A stretch of 64,000 nucleotides of DNA from Acinetobacter calcoaceticus ANC 3811 (GCF_000399665.1 NZ_KB976986.1:1740773-1804772), one strand, 5' to 3'. Counted from the first letter of the stretch, positions 9,201-20,100 are shown. A program made the numbers and translations. Notes: generated by a model from the letters alone, not told the origin.

Positions 9201-10646
9201 CTCTAAATCTAAAGTGACATCACCTATACAGTCCAAAATTTTTTGTTTTAAGGACAATAACATTATTTTAGTTACTTTATTATCATTTCCACATAACTTA
9301 AAATCAATGACCCCATTAATATCTCTTGCAGTAAGCATTAAATCACCAGAAGAACCTATTTGCCTAGATTCGCTATATGTATTTCCTAACTTTAATATAT
9401 TTTTTATTTGACCACTATGCCATGCAAAAGTAAGTGGTGTTAATGGTGATCTAAAATCTACGTTAGAAAGACCCATTTTTTCAATTAATAAAGAAAATGG
9501 AATATTTCTATAATTCTCCGATAAAAGTATTTTATTAAAAACTTTTTCAAAAATTAATTTATAACTATCATTATCGTCCACATCAATAATAAAGGGTACT
9601 AAATTTGAAAAATTTCCTACTACAAAATTATTATTTCTATTAGTAACTGTTGTAGCCAAATTAATCAATATTCGTTTGTTGTTACTTAACTTTGCAATAC
9701 TAATAGCATAAATAGAAAAAATTATTGAAAAAATAGTAACACCAGTTTTTTCTGAAATTTTTCTCAAATAAGTAGATGTTTTTGAATCTAACTCCCAAGA
9801 TAAATTCATATACGAATTCGATTTTGATAAGCTATGCTTCCAACCTAAGTCCGGTATTTCCGGGAGTTTTGAAAGATTTTCTAATTGGAATTTTATTGAA
9901 TCCGAATATATTACTTCATTTTCAAATATATCAATTGTTTCAAAATAATTATTTTCAACAGAATACAAATCCTTACCAAAATAACATTCTGTAATTTCTT
10001 TTTGTAATATTTGTAATGAATTAAAATCAGCGACAATATGATGCACACAAAATACAAAATAGTATCTATCCACTCCACTAACGTTTCTTTGGATTATTTT
10101 GCAATTTACAACTGGCCCTTCTTTCAAATCAAATCTTTTCTTAGCTATCTCTTCGAGTTTATCTTTAAATAAGCTATCATCAATTTCACTTATATATTCA
10201 ATATCATTAATCATTTCTAAAAAAATATCGTTAGATATAATTTTCTGCCATAAGCAACCAAACTGCATGAAATAAACTGTTTTTAATATATCGTGTCTTG
10301 ATAATATTTTCAATATACTAGTTTTCAACTTTATTAAATCAATAGTTGGATCAATCTCAATAGCAGTAAAAATATTATAAGCTGGGCCTATTTTATCAAT
10401 TGTATCTAAAAACCATAATGACCGCTGTTCATATGACGTTGGATAAGCAACTTCAAAACAATTTTCACTTATTAGAAAACTAATAATTTGCTCCTTATTC
10501 TCCTTTAATTTGTTTAAAATCATTTCATTATTATATATGCAATTTTTAGCTACCAGATATTTCAACTTATCATTTTCTACCCAAAGTCTAATTCCCTGTT
10601 TAGCATAATCAAAAACAATTTTTTCAGAATTTATATTACTATTCAT
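6258..10646 (-). CDS. NRPS: condensation, adenylation, carrier, terminal reductase (C-A-PCP-R)
   Basis: A one-module nonribosomal peptide synthetase. The condensation domain has HHIVAD (about residue 203). The adenylation domain has YTSGSTGIPKG (about 652), FDAS, YGPTE and NGKVDK. The PCP has GLDSL (about 1037), and a C-terminal NAD(P)H-dependent thioester reductase has LLTGATGYLGS (about 1115). A hand alignment gives an A-domain pocket code near D-A-A-Q-Y-M-L-V-Y-K, which I cannot match to a known amino acid. It should add one amino acid to the polyketide acyl chain and release the product as an aldehyde or alcohol. The ATG at 10646 overlaps the PKS stop (taATG) with an aggagaa RBS, so it is preferred over the in-frame upstream start at 10667. 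Confidence 0.9.
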   Translation of the reverse strand: MNSNINSEKIVFDYAKQGIRLWVENDKLKYLVAKNCIYNNEMILNKLKENKEQIISFLISENCFEVAYPTSYEQRSLWFLDTIDKIGPAYNIFTAIEIDPTIDLIKLKTSILKILSRHDILKTVYFMQFGCLWQKIISNDIFLEMINDIEYISEIDDSLFKDKLEEIAKKRFDLKEGPVVNCKIIQRNVSGVDRYYFVFCVHHIVADFNSLQILQKEITECYFGKDLYSVENNYFETIDIFENEVIYSDSIKFQLENLSKLPEIPDLGWKHSLSKSNSYMNLSWELDSKTSTYLRKISEKTGVTIFSIIFSIYAISIAKLSNNKRILINLATTVTNRNNNFVVGNFSNLVPFIIDVDDNDSYKLIFEKVFNKILLSENYRNIPFSLLIEKMGLSNVDFRSPLTPLTFAWHSGQIKNILKLGNTYSESRQIGSSGDLMLTARDINGVIDFKLCGNDNKVTKIMLLSLKQKILDCIGDVTLDLEKKITEVNNNELNFNEKINEKKSYDFFDKLESYLIEDESKIAIKANNNEISYEDLLSKAKKISGILNFGGVGFGDKVVVHLDKNINLVPFILGVILSGATYVPLDLNLPADRIKTICDEAKPKLVISDEEDFNFFNISKKSTNSFEDCESIKYIKNNLENTVSYIIYTSGSTGIPKGVPITFEALNIFLNNLNSKICLNRETNFLSISSISFDASIAEIFLPLFSGAKLILSNSHHAKNPEKINQLIQENDINALQATPTTWNSLLIRYPKNTWNLDAYSMGEALPTKLAQKLIKSVNNLWNLYGPTEATVYVTADKFDPLDEVQNSSDFIPIKNIFDSSNLYILDHNNMPISSIGGVGELCITGSQLSSGYLNSNNKSFLRITLEHSGKEIKVYKTGDLARYNLDNYIDIIGRLDNQVKIKGYRVELGEIEAIIRSHPSIENCSVIYTEVINPKILAVVVGHEIEIEILKKYLASKLPLYMLPTEIRIIPSLPVNNNGKVDKKAIMSYFEVGEVELIVNYKNNEKIEDNLICIISKIMGRVIDDKYSNLFSLGLDSLQSVTLKMDILNEFCVNLSMEEIYNFSTINDLSNLIDSKINKISYENHYSFESDMDLPNIVIPLNAPEKIENVLLTGATGYLGSRVLKELINKPNIVIHCLVRSADCDQAKHRVLKALGDKYDLSKLKNVYFINGFLGASNFGMKFDEYITLSQKIDSVIHCAALVNFTLPYSVMRENIVSTKQIIEFCCLSKLKYLNFISTYSVLNPKLNKISETFFTEKHEFINFGYAESKWVCEQLLLKAKLMGLPCKIFRPSRIISDVDSNDLNLKDFYSVVLAGAIVSGYAPIETGVDNFVDVNKVSSVIVEESINQKNSNSIIHLCGKKWTAWDNIIKLLEVSAEKEFKKIPYSDWVELVYKLSHEHSSLYPFKEIYPFLIGMANSLREVFKNYHPIIDVNLNNDIDVIFTNELIMKHYTQICKFHSA

Positions 10647-13600
10647 TAAACTTCTCCTGCTAACCATTGATTTTTTTTGACTTCTATAGGTTTATGAATT
10701 TTAGAGTGAATTTCATATCCGATTGATTTAAGATTATTACTACCTAATAATTTCTCCATAGAAATTGATAAAAGAAAATTACTTTGTATCCAACTTGATA
10801 TCTCTACAGCTAATAAAGAATCTGCTCCTAAATCCATTAATGACAATTCAGGGTCTAATTCAGTATGTTTAATACTTAATAAAGTTGAAATATAACTCAA
10901 CAATTTTGCTGTAACTTCTGCTTCTGAAATATTTTCTAGATTAACTGCATTTTTCTCTTTATTTGCAAATTTTTCTGATTTGACAGCATATGCAACTATT
11001 GGAAATTTATTTCTAATAGAAATAGTTAATAATTCTTTTATTTTTTCTATTGGAATAAAATCTATTCCTAATCTATGTAAGCGCTGTACATGTATAGAAT
11101 CTAACTCATCTGCCATTCCAGCTTTAACAGGTCCCAATGCAATACTCTTAGCTGGTACGCCTTCTCCTATTTTTTTTATTACCCAACTATTTACTGCACT
11201 ATTTGCAGCTGTGTAATTTGACTGCATTGCTGATGAATAATATATTCCAATAGAAGTATAGGTAATAAAAAATTTTAAATCATCTAGCTTCCAAAATTTT
11301 TCAATATTTAGACATCCCTGTAACTTTGGTTCAATTACTTTTCTTAAACTATACTCATCCATTTTTAAGAATGATTGATCTAATAGACTGCCCGCTGTAT
11401 GAATTATCCCTATAATTTTCTTATTATTTTTATAAATTAATTCAAATAAATTTCTTACATCTTCAACATTTAAGATATCACCTTTTATAAATTGTATTTT
11501 CGCATTTTTTTTATTTTCTAATTTTATATCAATATGAGATCGACTAAAAATTACAATATCTTTTGAACCAGATTCTAACAACCAATCTAATGTAGGATGT
11601 AATAATCCACCTGCACCTATAACAATAGTAACACCTTGAGATAAATCATTATCATTATGAGTATTACAATTTTCTTTTAATAGTGGAACGATCTCCATTC
11701 TTTTTAGCACATCATCTTCAAATAGATAATCACCAGCATCTATATTATTTAAAAATACTATTTTATCAAGTAAAGTATTTGGTTTGTTAAACCTACTATC
11801 TACAAAGACAATTGATAAATTTTCAATTTCGGAAGCCAAGCTTTTTAAAAAACCAAAAATACCACTATTATTAACATTTATATTGCTATCTAACATTACA
11901 TTTTTTATAAAAGCATAAATTTTTACTTTCTCTCCATTATTTACAACTGGTATTATAGTATTAAAAACATAATTTTTTATATATATACAATCTTCAACAA
12001 TAACATCGACACTATTCTCTTTTATTGGATATTCATTAATTATTAATTTAATTATTTTACTTCCATCAGGAGAATCTAAAAAATCTGAAAAAGTAATGTG
12101 ATTGGGTAATAAATTTTCTTCTATAGCAACTAAGTTGTCATCTTCTATTATTTTACTAGCTGTATAATTTATATAATTTTTTTTACCAACAAAAATATTC
12201 AATTCTTCAGTATTAGATAGTAAAAGTTTTTTTGAAACTCTATCAAATTTAATGGATTCCACCTCAATTATTGTACCAGCTGAAGATGAAACTAAATTGA
12301 ATCCTCCGCATAATTTCGGAAGTTTTTTTCCTTCATCATTAACTGTTGTTGCATATACATCGTATTCTTCTTCACCAAATGTATTACCTAGATATACCAA
12401 TGACGTCACTTCAGAAGGAATAACAATTTCATCCCCATTAATTGCTTTCAAATCTTTACTAATTAGTGAATACAATGCATGAAAACATGAATCCAACAAT
12501 CCAGGATATATTGAATATGAATTTAAATCTGGTATTAGAATAGGTTGCTTAAGTTTTCTTAATGCTTCTCTATCTTTATCTAATCCACTAGATATCCATT
12601 GAAACGATCTTCCAAGTGTATATCCTTGTCTATCAAATTTATAGTAAAAATCTTTATAGTTTTCAAAATCCTCATATTTCCAATTTTCCATTTTTTTAAT
12701 TTTAATATTTTTAAAATCATGTCTTCCTACAACACCTTCACAAAATAAAATAGTTTCATCTTCTGAATAAAATTTAAATTCAAAATTATTTAATCCTTTT
12801 TTTTCAAACACTAATTTTATATTAGTTTTATATGCACTTTTATCTAGAAATAAAGGTTTCAAAAATTTTAAATTATTGATACATATTGGACGATTACCTA
12901 AAATTTTCTGTCCAGCTTGTAAAGCTAATGCAATCCAACTTGCTCCTGCAAAAATCATAATATCAAATATATTATGTTCTAATATATGAGGCTGCTCAAT
13001 TTTATTTAAATTTACTAAAAAAATCACTTTATCATTTGTATGACCAACTGTTTTTATATTAAAACCTTTATTAGAAAGATTACCCACTTCCCTATTTTCT
13101 AGATTCAATGGAAGCCAATATTCAGACTTTAAAAATGAATATAATGGCAATTCTTTATTTATTGCCCCATAAGAAACTTCATTCCAATTAACATCAAGCC
13201 CCATTAAATATAATTTTGCTAAATTTTTTGTAATATCTTCTTTTAAAATTCCATTTTTTTTCAAGCTATATGCAATTTCAGCTTCTGGCTTAATGGCTAA
13301 AATATTACTTCCTAATACTGGATTAGCTCCTATTTCTAAAAATTTACTATACCCTCTTTCAACTAGCTCTCTAATTGCTTTTTCAAAATAAACAGGTGAT
13401 GTAATCTGATTAACAAAATATTCATGCAGATTAGGTGCATCATCTCCTGTCTGCACCCAAGTAATAATTTTTTCTCTATTTCTTACAATATTTTTCGTTT
13501 CATTGTAAAAAATATTTGATGCTTCTAATAATAACTTTGAGTGAAAAGGGTAACTCACCGTTAACTCAAAATATTTGACACCTAATTCTTTAATAATATT

Positions 13601-15694
13601 TAAACATTTTTCCTTTTCAGCTATAGATAATGAAAGTGTAATATTGATAGGTGAGTTATATGCTGCTACGGCAATTTCATTTGGTAGCTTTTCAATCAAA
13701 CTTTCTATTTTTTGTATCTCACCTGATACTGAAAGCATTATTCCTTTTTCATTACTATTAGCGATACTTTCACCTCTTAAAACCACTAATTCCATTGCTT
13801 CTTCTATAGTTAAGCATCCCGCTGTCACTGCTGCAGCATATTCTCCAATACTGTGACCAACAACAGCTGTAGGAACTATCCCTAAATTTTCCCAAAACTT
13901 GGACAGAGCAATTTCTATTGCTACAATAGCTGGTTGTACATTTTCAGTCTGATTCAACAAACAATCTTCTTTATTATTAATTATGTCTATTAAATTTTTA
14001 CCAGTTATTTTATTAAAAGTCTGAGCACATCTATCTAAATAAATCTTAAAAATAGAGGAATTATTATATAATTCTTTTCCCATAGTTGCATAATGTGTGC
14101 CTTGACCTGCAAATACAAATACTATTTCTTCTCTATTATTACTATCATGTTTTTTTTGATAATTTAGATCTATTAATGAATCTGAATGATCGATAAAAAA
14201 AGCTGATCTATATTGTTTAAAATGATTTCTATTCTTCTGCGTAGAAATACTTAACTGATCTATTTCCTCAAATTTTTTTTTCGATTTAGAAATCATGGCT
14301 TTTAAGTTTGTTATATTTTTTGACAATGATTCATCATTTTTTGCAGAACTTAAAAATAAAGGGAAAGTGTATAAAGAATGTGGTAATAGAGATTTTTCAT
14401 CTTTCTTTAAATATTCGCCAATAATTATATGAGCATTTGTTCCACTCATACCAAATCCACTTACTCCAATTTTAAGTTGTTTATTTTGAGATAGTTGTCT
14501 ACTTCTTGAATCAATATTTAGATTCAAGTTTTCCCAATTTATTTTTGTACTCTTTTGATTTAAATTAACTTGCCCTGGGATTTTACGTTTTTTAATTAAT
14601 AACATTGTTTTAGCTAAAGATGCGATACCAGCAGCAGCTTCTAAGTGGCCAATATTAGCTTTCACAGAACCGATTTCTAAAATTTTATTTTTCTTTGAAA
14701 AAATAGCACCTAAGGCATTAGCCTCCATTAAATCACCTAACTTTGTACCAGTACCATGAGTTTCAACATAGTCAATATCATCTATTTCTAATTTTGCATT
14801 TTTAATCGCTTCTTTTATTACAGCTATTTGCGAATTAGGGTTAGGTGCTGTTAGTCCATTAGTTTTACCATCATGATTTATTGCAGAGCCTAAAATAATT
14901 GCATGGATATTGTTACCATCTTTCTCTGCATCTTTTAATCTTTTTAATACAAACACTCCTCCACCTTCACCACGTATATATCCGTCAGCTGTGTCATCAA
15001 ATGCAGATAATTTTCCAGATTTTGATAATGCTTTCATTTCGCAAAAACCAATTGTAGTTTCTGGGCTTAATATTGCATTTACTCCTGCGACTAATGCTAA
15101 ATCACAGCTCTTTTTTCTCAACTCTTGCAATGCTAAATGAATGCAAACTAAACTAGATGAACAAGTAGTATCTAATTGAATTACGGGACCTTTAAAATCA
15201 TAAAAATATGCTAATCTACCTGCTGCAATACTTTTAGCAGATCCTATACCTGTATAAGAATTTATCAATAAACCAGATTGAGAATGTAGACGTGCATAAT
15301 CATCTGTTGTTACTCCAACGAATACCCCCGTATTTGATCCTCTTAATTTATGTGGATTTATATTCGCATGTTCTAATGCATGCCAAGATGTTTCTAAGAG
15401 TATTCTTTGTTGTGGATCTAAATAATTTGCCTCAATAGCAGGAATATCAAAAAAATTACTATCAAATTGCTTGATATTTTCTAATAAACCAGCATTTGCA
15501 ACATAGGCTTTGCCTGGACTAGGCATATTAGAAGAATCATGAAATTCGTCGCTCCATCTCCCAGATTTACATACATCACTATAAACATGATTATTTGAAT
15601 TCAGAACCTCCCATAAATTTTCCTCATTAGAAACATTGCCTGGTAATTTATAACTGTATCCAACTATTGCTATAACATCATCATAAGTATTCAT
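10646..15694 (-). CDS. Type I polyketide synthase KS-AT-DH-KR-ACP
   Basis: A single extension module of 1682 aa. The KS has the active Cys in DTTCSSSL (about 178) with HGTGT and NIGHLEAAAG. The AT has GHSIGEY (about 613) and a YPFHS specificity motif that resembles malonyl-type (Phe, not Ser). The DH-like domain keeps the first His (LEHNIF, about 906) and a later LLDSCFH, but its HxxxGxxxxP motif has lost both Gly and Pro. The KR has a degenerate GAGGLL cofactor loop (about 1358) with Ser and Tyr retained in YTSIG and SNYTAAN. The ACP has GADSL (about 1624). It likely adds one malonate unit to the chain from the FAAL-ACP protein and passes it to the NRPS. Confidence 0.92.
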   Translation of the reverse strand: MNTYDDVIAIVGYSYKLPGNVSNEENLWEVLNSNNHVYSDVCKSGRWSDEFHDSSNMPSPGKAYVANAGLLENIKQFDSNFFDIPAIEANYLDPQQRILLETSWHALEHANINPHKLRGSNTGVFVGVTTDDYARLHSQSGLLINSYTGIGSAKSIAAGRLAYFYDFKGPVIQLDTTCSSSLVCIHLALQELRKKSCDLALVAGVNAILSPETTIGFCEMKALSKSGKLSAFDDTADGYIRGEGGGVFVLKRLKDAEKDGNNIHAIILGSAINHDGKTNGLTAPNPNSQIAVIKEAIKNAKLEIDDIDYVETHGTGTKLGDLMEANALGAIFSKKNKILEIGSVKANIGHLEAAAGIASLAKTMLLIKKRKIPGQVNLNQKSTKINWENLNLNIDSRSRQLSQNKQLKIGVSGFGMSGTNAHIIIGEYLKKDEKSLLPHSLYTFPLFLSSAKNDESLSKNITNLKAMISKSKKKFEEIDQLSISTQKNRNHFKQYRSAFFIDHSDSLIDLNYQKKHDSNNREEIVFVFAGQGTHYATMGKELYNNSSIFKIYLDRCAQTFNKITGKNLIDIINNKEDCLLNQTENVQPAIVAIEIALSKFWENLGIVPTAVVGHSIGEYAAAVTAGCLTIEEAMELVVLRGESIANSNEKGIMLSVSGEIQKIESLIEKLPNEIAVAAYNSPINITLSLSIAEKEKCLNIIKELGVKYFELTVSYPFHSKLLLEASNIFYNETKNIVRNREKIITWVQTGDDAPNLHEYFVNQITSPVYFEKAIRELVERGYSKFLEIGANPVLGSNILAIKPEAEIAYSLKKNGILKEDITKNLAKLYLMGLDVNWNEVSYGAINKELPLYSFLKSEYWLPLNLENREVGNLSNKGFNIKTVGHTNDKVIFLVNLNKIEQPHILEHNIFDIMIFAGASWIALALQAGQKILGNRPICINNLKFLKPLFLDKSAYKTNIKLVFEKKGLNNFEFKFYSEDETILFCEGVVGRHDFKNIKIKKMENWKYEDFENYKDFYYKFDRQGYTLGRSFQWISSGLDKDREALRKLKQPILIPDLNSYSIYPGLLDSCFHALYSLISKDLKAINGDEIVIPSEVTSLVYLGNTFGEEEYDVYATTVNDEGKKLPKLCGGFNLVSSSAGTIIEVESIKFDRVSKKLLLSNTEELNIFVGKKNYINYTASKIIEDDNLVAIEENLLPNHITFSDFLDSPDGSKIIKLIINEYPIKENSVDVIVEDCIYIKNYVFNTIIPVVNNGEKVKIYAFIKNVMLDSNINVNNSGIFGFLKSLASEIENLSIVFVDSRFNKPNTLLDKIVFLNNIDAGDYLFEDDVLKRMEIVPLLKENCNTHNDNDLSQGVTIVIGAGGLLHPTLDWLLESGSKDIVIFSRSHIDIKLENKKNAKIQFIKGDILNVEDVRNLFELIYKNNKKIIGIIHTAGSLLDQSFLKMDEYSLRKVIEPKLQGCLNIEKFWKLDDLKFFITYTSIGIYYSSAMQSNYTAANSAVNSWVIKKIGEGVPAKSIALGPVKAGMADELDSIHVQRLHRLGIDFIPIEKIKELLTISIRNKFPIVAYAVKSEKFANKEKNAVNLENISEAEVTAKLLSYISTLLSIKHTELDPELSLMDLGADSLLAVEISSWIQSNFLLSISMEKLLGSNNLKSIGYEIHSKIHKPIEVKKNQWLAGEV

Positions 15695-15709
15695 TTTATT
15701 TCCAACTCG

Positions 15710-16456
15710 TTATACAAAAAAATTATCTAAAAATATTAAAAATAATGGAGAAAAAATAAAAATATTCATATTATCCATTCCTCTAGGTGAAATAGCTTCT
15801 ACTATAAATATTAATACTCCATATATTAAGGAAAGTATTAAAATAGATATAGAAAATTCTTTTAAATAAAGAAAAAACAAAAAACAAATCAAAAAACTAA
15901 ATAAGAATACTATAAAAGATCCTGCTGCAGATTTTTTATTTTCACCTCCCCAAATATAATCTTTTACTTTATATTTGTTATTAGCACCAAACTTCAAACC
16001 TACAGGCTCTGCAAAACCATCAGCAAAAGCAACCGTAAAAAAAGCGATTCTTACATAGTCCAATGGATAATTTAAAACACAAAAAATTAATGCTATATTT
16101 CCAGTAATTAAAGGGAAAAAAAAGAAAAAACGCTTTCTAGGGTTATCTCTTTCTCTTAAACTACCTTCAACTATCCCATATATATATCTTTTCTTAGAAA
16201 TACTACTCAACCCATATATCAAAATAACTAGGATAGATCCAACAAATACTGTTGGTATTAGAATATTTACTGGTAAAAATGCTAGTAATGGGGTTGAAAT
16301 AACCATATGACCAAAATGATTTAATTTCCTACTATATCCATCATGCCACAATATCTTTCTTTTTAAGTATGTTGATAAGTTACCTAAAAAAAAAGTACTT
16401 ATTACCAAATATATAAGCAATCTAATCCATGAAATATTACTTAAATCAAGACTCAT
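15710..16456 (-). CDS. Phytol/dolichol kinase-like integral membrane protein
   Basis: A multi-pass membrane protein of about 248 aa resembling the phytol/dolichol kinase and CDP-diglyceride synthetase superfamily. The diagnostic stretch is FADGFAEPVGLKFG followed by GGENKKSAAGS (about residues 140-180), the cytosolic nucleotide-binding loop in this family. A role in phosphorylating a lipid alcohol with CTP is inferred. Pairing with the HAD phosphatase upstream suggests a phosphorylation/dephosphorylation step on a lipid intermediate. ATG at 16456 has a good aaagg RBS; an in-frame start at 16480 would overlap the HAD gene. Confidence 0.7.
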   Translation of the reverse strand: MSLDLSNISWIRLLIYLVISTFFLGNLSTYLKRKILWHDGYSRKLNHFGHMVISTPLLAFLPVNILIPTVFVGSILVILIYGLSSISKKRYIYGIVEGSLRERDNPRKRFFFFFPLITGNIALIFCVLNYPLDYVRIAFFTVAFADGFAEPVGLKFGANNKYKVKDYIWGGENKKSAAGSFIVFLFSFLICFLFFLYLKEFSISILILSLIYGVLIFIVEAISPRGMDNMNIFIFSPLFLIFLDNFFV

Positions 16457-16470
16457 AATTAACCTTTTAT

Positions 16471-17124
16471 TTAAATCCACTTAAGTTTTATAACATTAGT
16501 TAGTTTATTATCTATTTTTTTACTATCACTATTTATCAAGTAAGGGTTTTTACTATTTATAAGAATAGGATAATCATCTTCTATATCATCACTATATGTA
16601 GCAAACCATGGTCCTTTTATACCTTGGAGTTCTAATCGTCTAACTTTTTCTTTATGTCTACAGTGTTCCCCACCAATCCATCCTCCAATTTTCTTTTTTA
16701 AAGGTGTTCCAATAATATTTACATTCATACCTATAGATTTAACCAATACTGTGGCTAATATTTCTGGTGCAGCTGTTACAATAATAACTTTTTTTCCATT
16801 TTCAATATGTTTATGCATTTCTTGGATACCATCCATGAACCAATATAAATCATCGTACGATTTAGCTTTAATTTTTTCCGAAAACTTTATAAAACTTTCA
16901 TGTAATTCTGTATCGCTTAAACCAACGGTAGCCAACCATAAAAATAATGAAGCTCCTATTGATTTATATTTTTTAATTTTCATTAAAGGTATCGCTAATG
17001 GCATAATTAATATAGCACCTGATAATCTAAAAATATTATCTTTTAAAGCCTCTTTAATCCATTGCTTTGTCGAATCATTTGAAAGTAATGTGCCATCCAT
17101 ATCAAATACAACAATTTCAGCCAT
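16471..17124 (-). CDS. HAD-IB family hydrolase (phosphoserine-phosphatase-like)
   Basis: A 217-aa haloacid-dehalogenase-superfamily phosphatase. Motif I is VFDMDGTLL (Asp nucleophile near residue 8), motif II is VTAAPE (about 117), and the metal-binding motif is YSDDIEDDYP (about 178). HAD-IB enzymes remove phosphate from small molecules or lipid head groups; some members are fused to acyltransferases. The substrate cannot be read from sequence. It starts 8 bases after the FAAL gene with an agagg RBS and abuts the kinase-like membrane gene, suggesting linked roles. Confidence 0.82.
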   Translation of the reverse strand: MAEIVVFDMDGTLLSNDSTKQWIKEALKDNIFRLSGAILIMPLAIPLMKIKKYKSIGASLFLWLATVGLSDTELHESFIKFSEKIKAKSYDDLYWFMDGIQEMHKHIENGKKVIIVTAAPEILATVLVKSIGMNVNIIGTPLKKKIGGWIGGEHCRHKEKVRRLELQGIKGPWFATYSDDIEDDYPILINSKNPYLINSDSKKIDNKLTNVIKLKWI

Positions 17125-17132
17125 ATATACCT

Positions 17133-20100
17133 CTACATCTTATTTACAAGATAATTACTAAGTTTATTAATAGTCGGAAACTCCCACAATACAGTAGGGT
17201 CAATTTTTACTTTATATTCATCTTCAAAACTATATGCAAGCTCTGCGGCATCTAATGAATCCAGCCCCACCTCAAAAAAACTCTTATCACAATCAATATT
17301 TATTGAATTATTTTTTCTTTTTTTAATCCAATTTAAAATCCATTTTCTTATGTGATACGTATCCACTTTATTATCGCTCTTTTCTTTAATAAAAACTTTG
17401 ATATTATCTATATTTTCTTTTTCATCCATCTTAATAATTTCAACATCATTAAAATCAATATTAGGATAATTTTTTATTTTTGTTTTTATAGTTGTCCAAT
17501 TTGGTAAATCATTATTTTCATGGCATATTCCTTCAATTATTTCAAAATTCATAAAGTGTTTATTTTGTCTTTTTTTGACAAAAAAATCACGTAATATTGT
17601 GTCTTTTGAATATTTAAACCACTCAGCAGCCTCATTCTTTAAATCATGTGAATTATTAGTTTTATTATAACTTTCTTGCAATAATAAATAAGAAAATGAT
17701 AACCCTAATGTATAGTTTGACAATCTCACTAAAGATGATTTTTCACTTTCCCCAAATTGCAATATTTCATTTTTAATATTTTTAAGATTTTCTTCTAAAG
17801 AGTCAAAACCATAATTATCTCTTAAAAAGGTTATTACTTTAGGTTGTTCATCAATTAAACACTGACCTACGAATTCAAATAATGCTTCAGAACTACCCTC
17901 AAATATTCTTAAGAGTCTTGCATCTCTTAGCATTTGTGGAATTGAGTTTGCTTCATCATAACCTCGACCACCAAAAATTTGAAGCAAACTATCAATACTA
18001 TTCCAGCATAACTCACTCGCAATTGCTTTAATTAATGATAAAAGTTCATTAGGTACAGAAATAGATGAATCTAATGTATTTGCAATTTTATCTACTATAT
18101 ATTTTATAGATTGTGTATAAATACTAATTTCAAATATTTTTGAGGAGACTAGTGGATGATCTATCAATAACCCACCTACAATTTCTCTTTTTTGTGTATA
18201 ATCAGCTATTAATTTTAATGATCTTTGCATACTACCTAGAGCCATATAAGCTACCCCTAGTCGGCCAAAATTAATTGTTGACTCTATTACATCAAAACCT
18301 CTTCCAATTTCACCTAAAATATAGCTACTATCTACTTTTACATCATTTAGAATTATTGAATTTTGTATTATTCCTCTCATTCCCATAGTTAAAGTTTCAT
18401 CTGATTGGCCAAATCCTTTTAAATTTGTTGGTAGTAAAAATGCTGTTACACCTAAATAATTGTTAAATGAATCATAACTTTGAGCAAAAAATAAAGTTAC
18501 CTCAGACCAACCTGCTGAACCGATCCATATTTTTTCTCCACTTATACTCCATATATTATTTTCGTTTAGATAAGCCTTGGATTTTATAGACCTTGGATTG
18601 GATCCGGATGAACTCTCAGTTAAAGCAAAAGATCCAAATATTCGTCCACTTCTTAAAAAATCTAGCCATTGTTTTTTTTGTAAATCAGAACCAAATTTTT
18701 CTAGGGGTGATAGTACTAAGCCATTATGAATACCTATTAATGCAGCACAAGTAAGATCTATAGAGGAAATCTTACGGATAAAATTCATGGTATGAAATAT
18801 TGAAATTTTTTTATTTTTTTGTTGATAATCTGATGCAGTCATGCCAAAAAAACCTTTATTTCCTAATGCTAGGACTAAATTGGGCGTAATGCATCTTCTT
18901 TCGTCAAATAATTTGAAATCAAATTTTGTAAATTCTTCATCAATCCATAAAGACATTTCATTTATTTTGTCTTGATTATTATTTAAACAATAAAGATATT
19001 TATCGGAAGTATAGAATTCATTAAGAAATCTTTCTTTAGTTTTATTTCTTGCTATTTTTCCGCTTGTCGTTTTAGGTAATTTTCCTTTAGGGATAAAAAT
19101 TATATTCTCAATATTTACCCTTAAATTCTGTGCTACATTTTCTTTAATTAATTTTGTTAAAACTTCACCATCTTCATTAGGATTAAAATCTTTAAAAACC
19201 TCATGGATTAAAATTATTTCTTGCTCATTCTGAGTTTCTATAGCAAATGCCGCACCTCCATGTCTAATTAATTTATTACTAACTGTCTGTGCCACTCCTT
19301 CAATATCTTCAGGATAAATATTTTTCCCTCTTAGAATAATTACTTCTTTTTTTCTGCCCGTGATATAAAGTTCATTATTTCTGATAAACCCCAAATCTCC
19401 TGTTCGTATTGGATTAATCAATTCTATTTCTAATTTCAGAGTTGATGCTACTTCTTTATTATTAAAATACCTTGGACTACAATTATCTCCAGATACAATT
19501 ATTTCTCCAACTTCACTTTCATTACAACATCTATTTTCTTCATCATTCCAAATTATTGTTTTAGAGTTTTTCCCCCAATCAACGCCTAATGCAACAACTT
19601 TTTTAGAAAAACTACTATTTGGTTTTTTTTCTATAACATTAGAATTTTTCAATGCCTCTAAATCTAAATCTAAAATATTAATATTATTTTTCGAAGTCCG
19701 ACTCGTTACAAATAAAGTAGCCTCTGCCAAGCCATAAACTGGATAAAAATTTTCATATTTAAATCCATTTTTTGAAAATTTCTCAGAAAATCTCTCAATA
19801 GTTTTTAATGATACTGGCTCACTACCATTTAATGCTGACTTCCAACTAGATAAATCCAAGTCATCATGATCATTAATTCTATCAACACAATAATCATATG
19901 CAAAGTTTGGTGCAGCTGAAAGTTCCACTTTATATTTACTAATGATATTTAACCATTGCTTGGGATTTCTTAAAAAACTTTCTGGTCTAATAGCATGTAC
20001 CGTACTTCCATCAAAAATAGGGTGTAAAATTTTACCAATCAAGCCCATATCATGGAAAATAGGAAGCCATGTCCCATAAATTGTATTACTAGTTGTTTGA

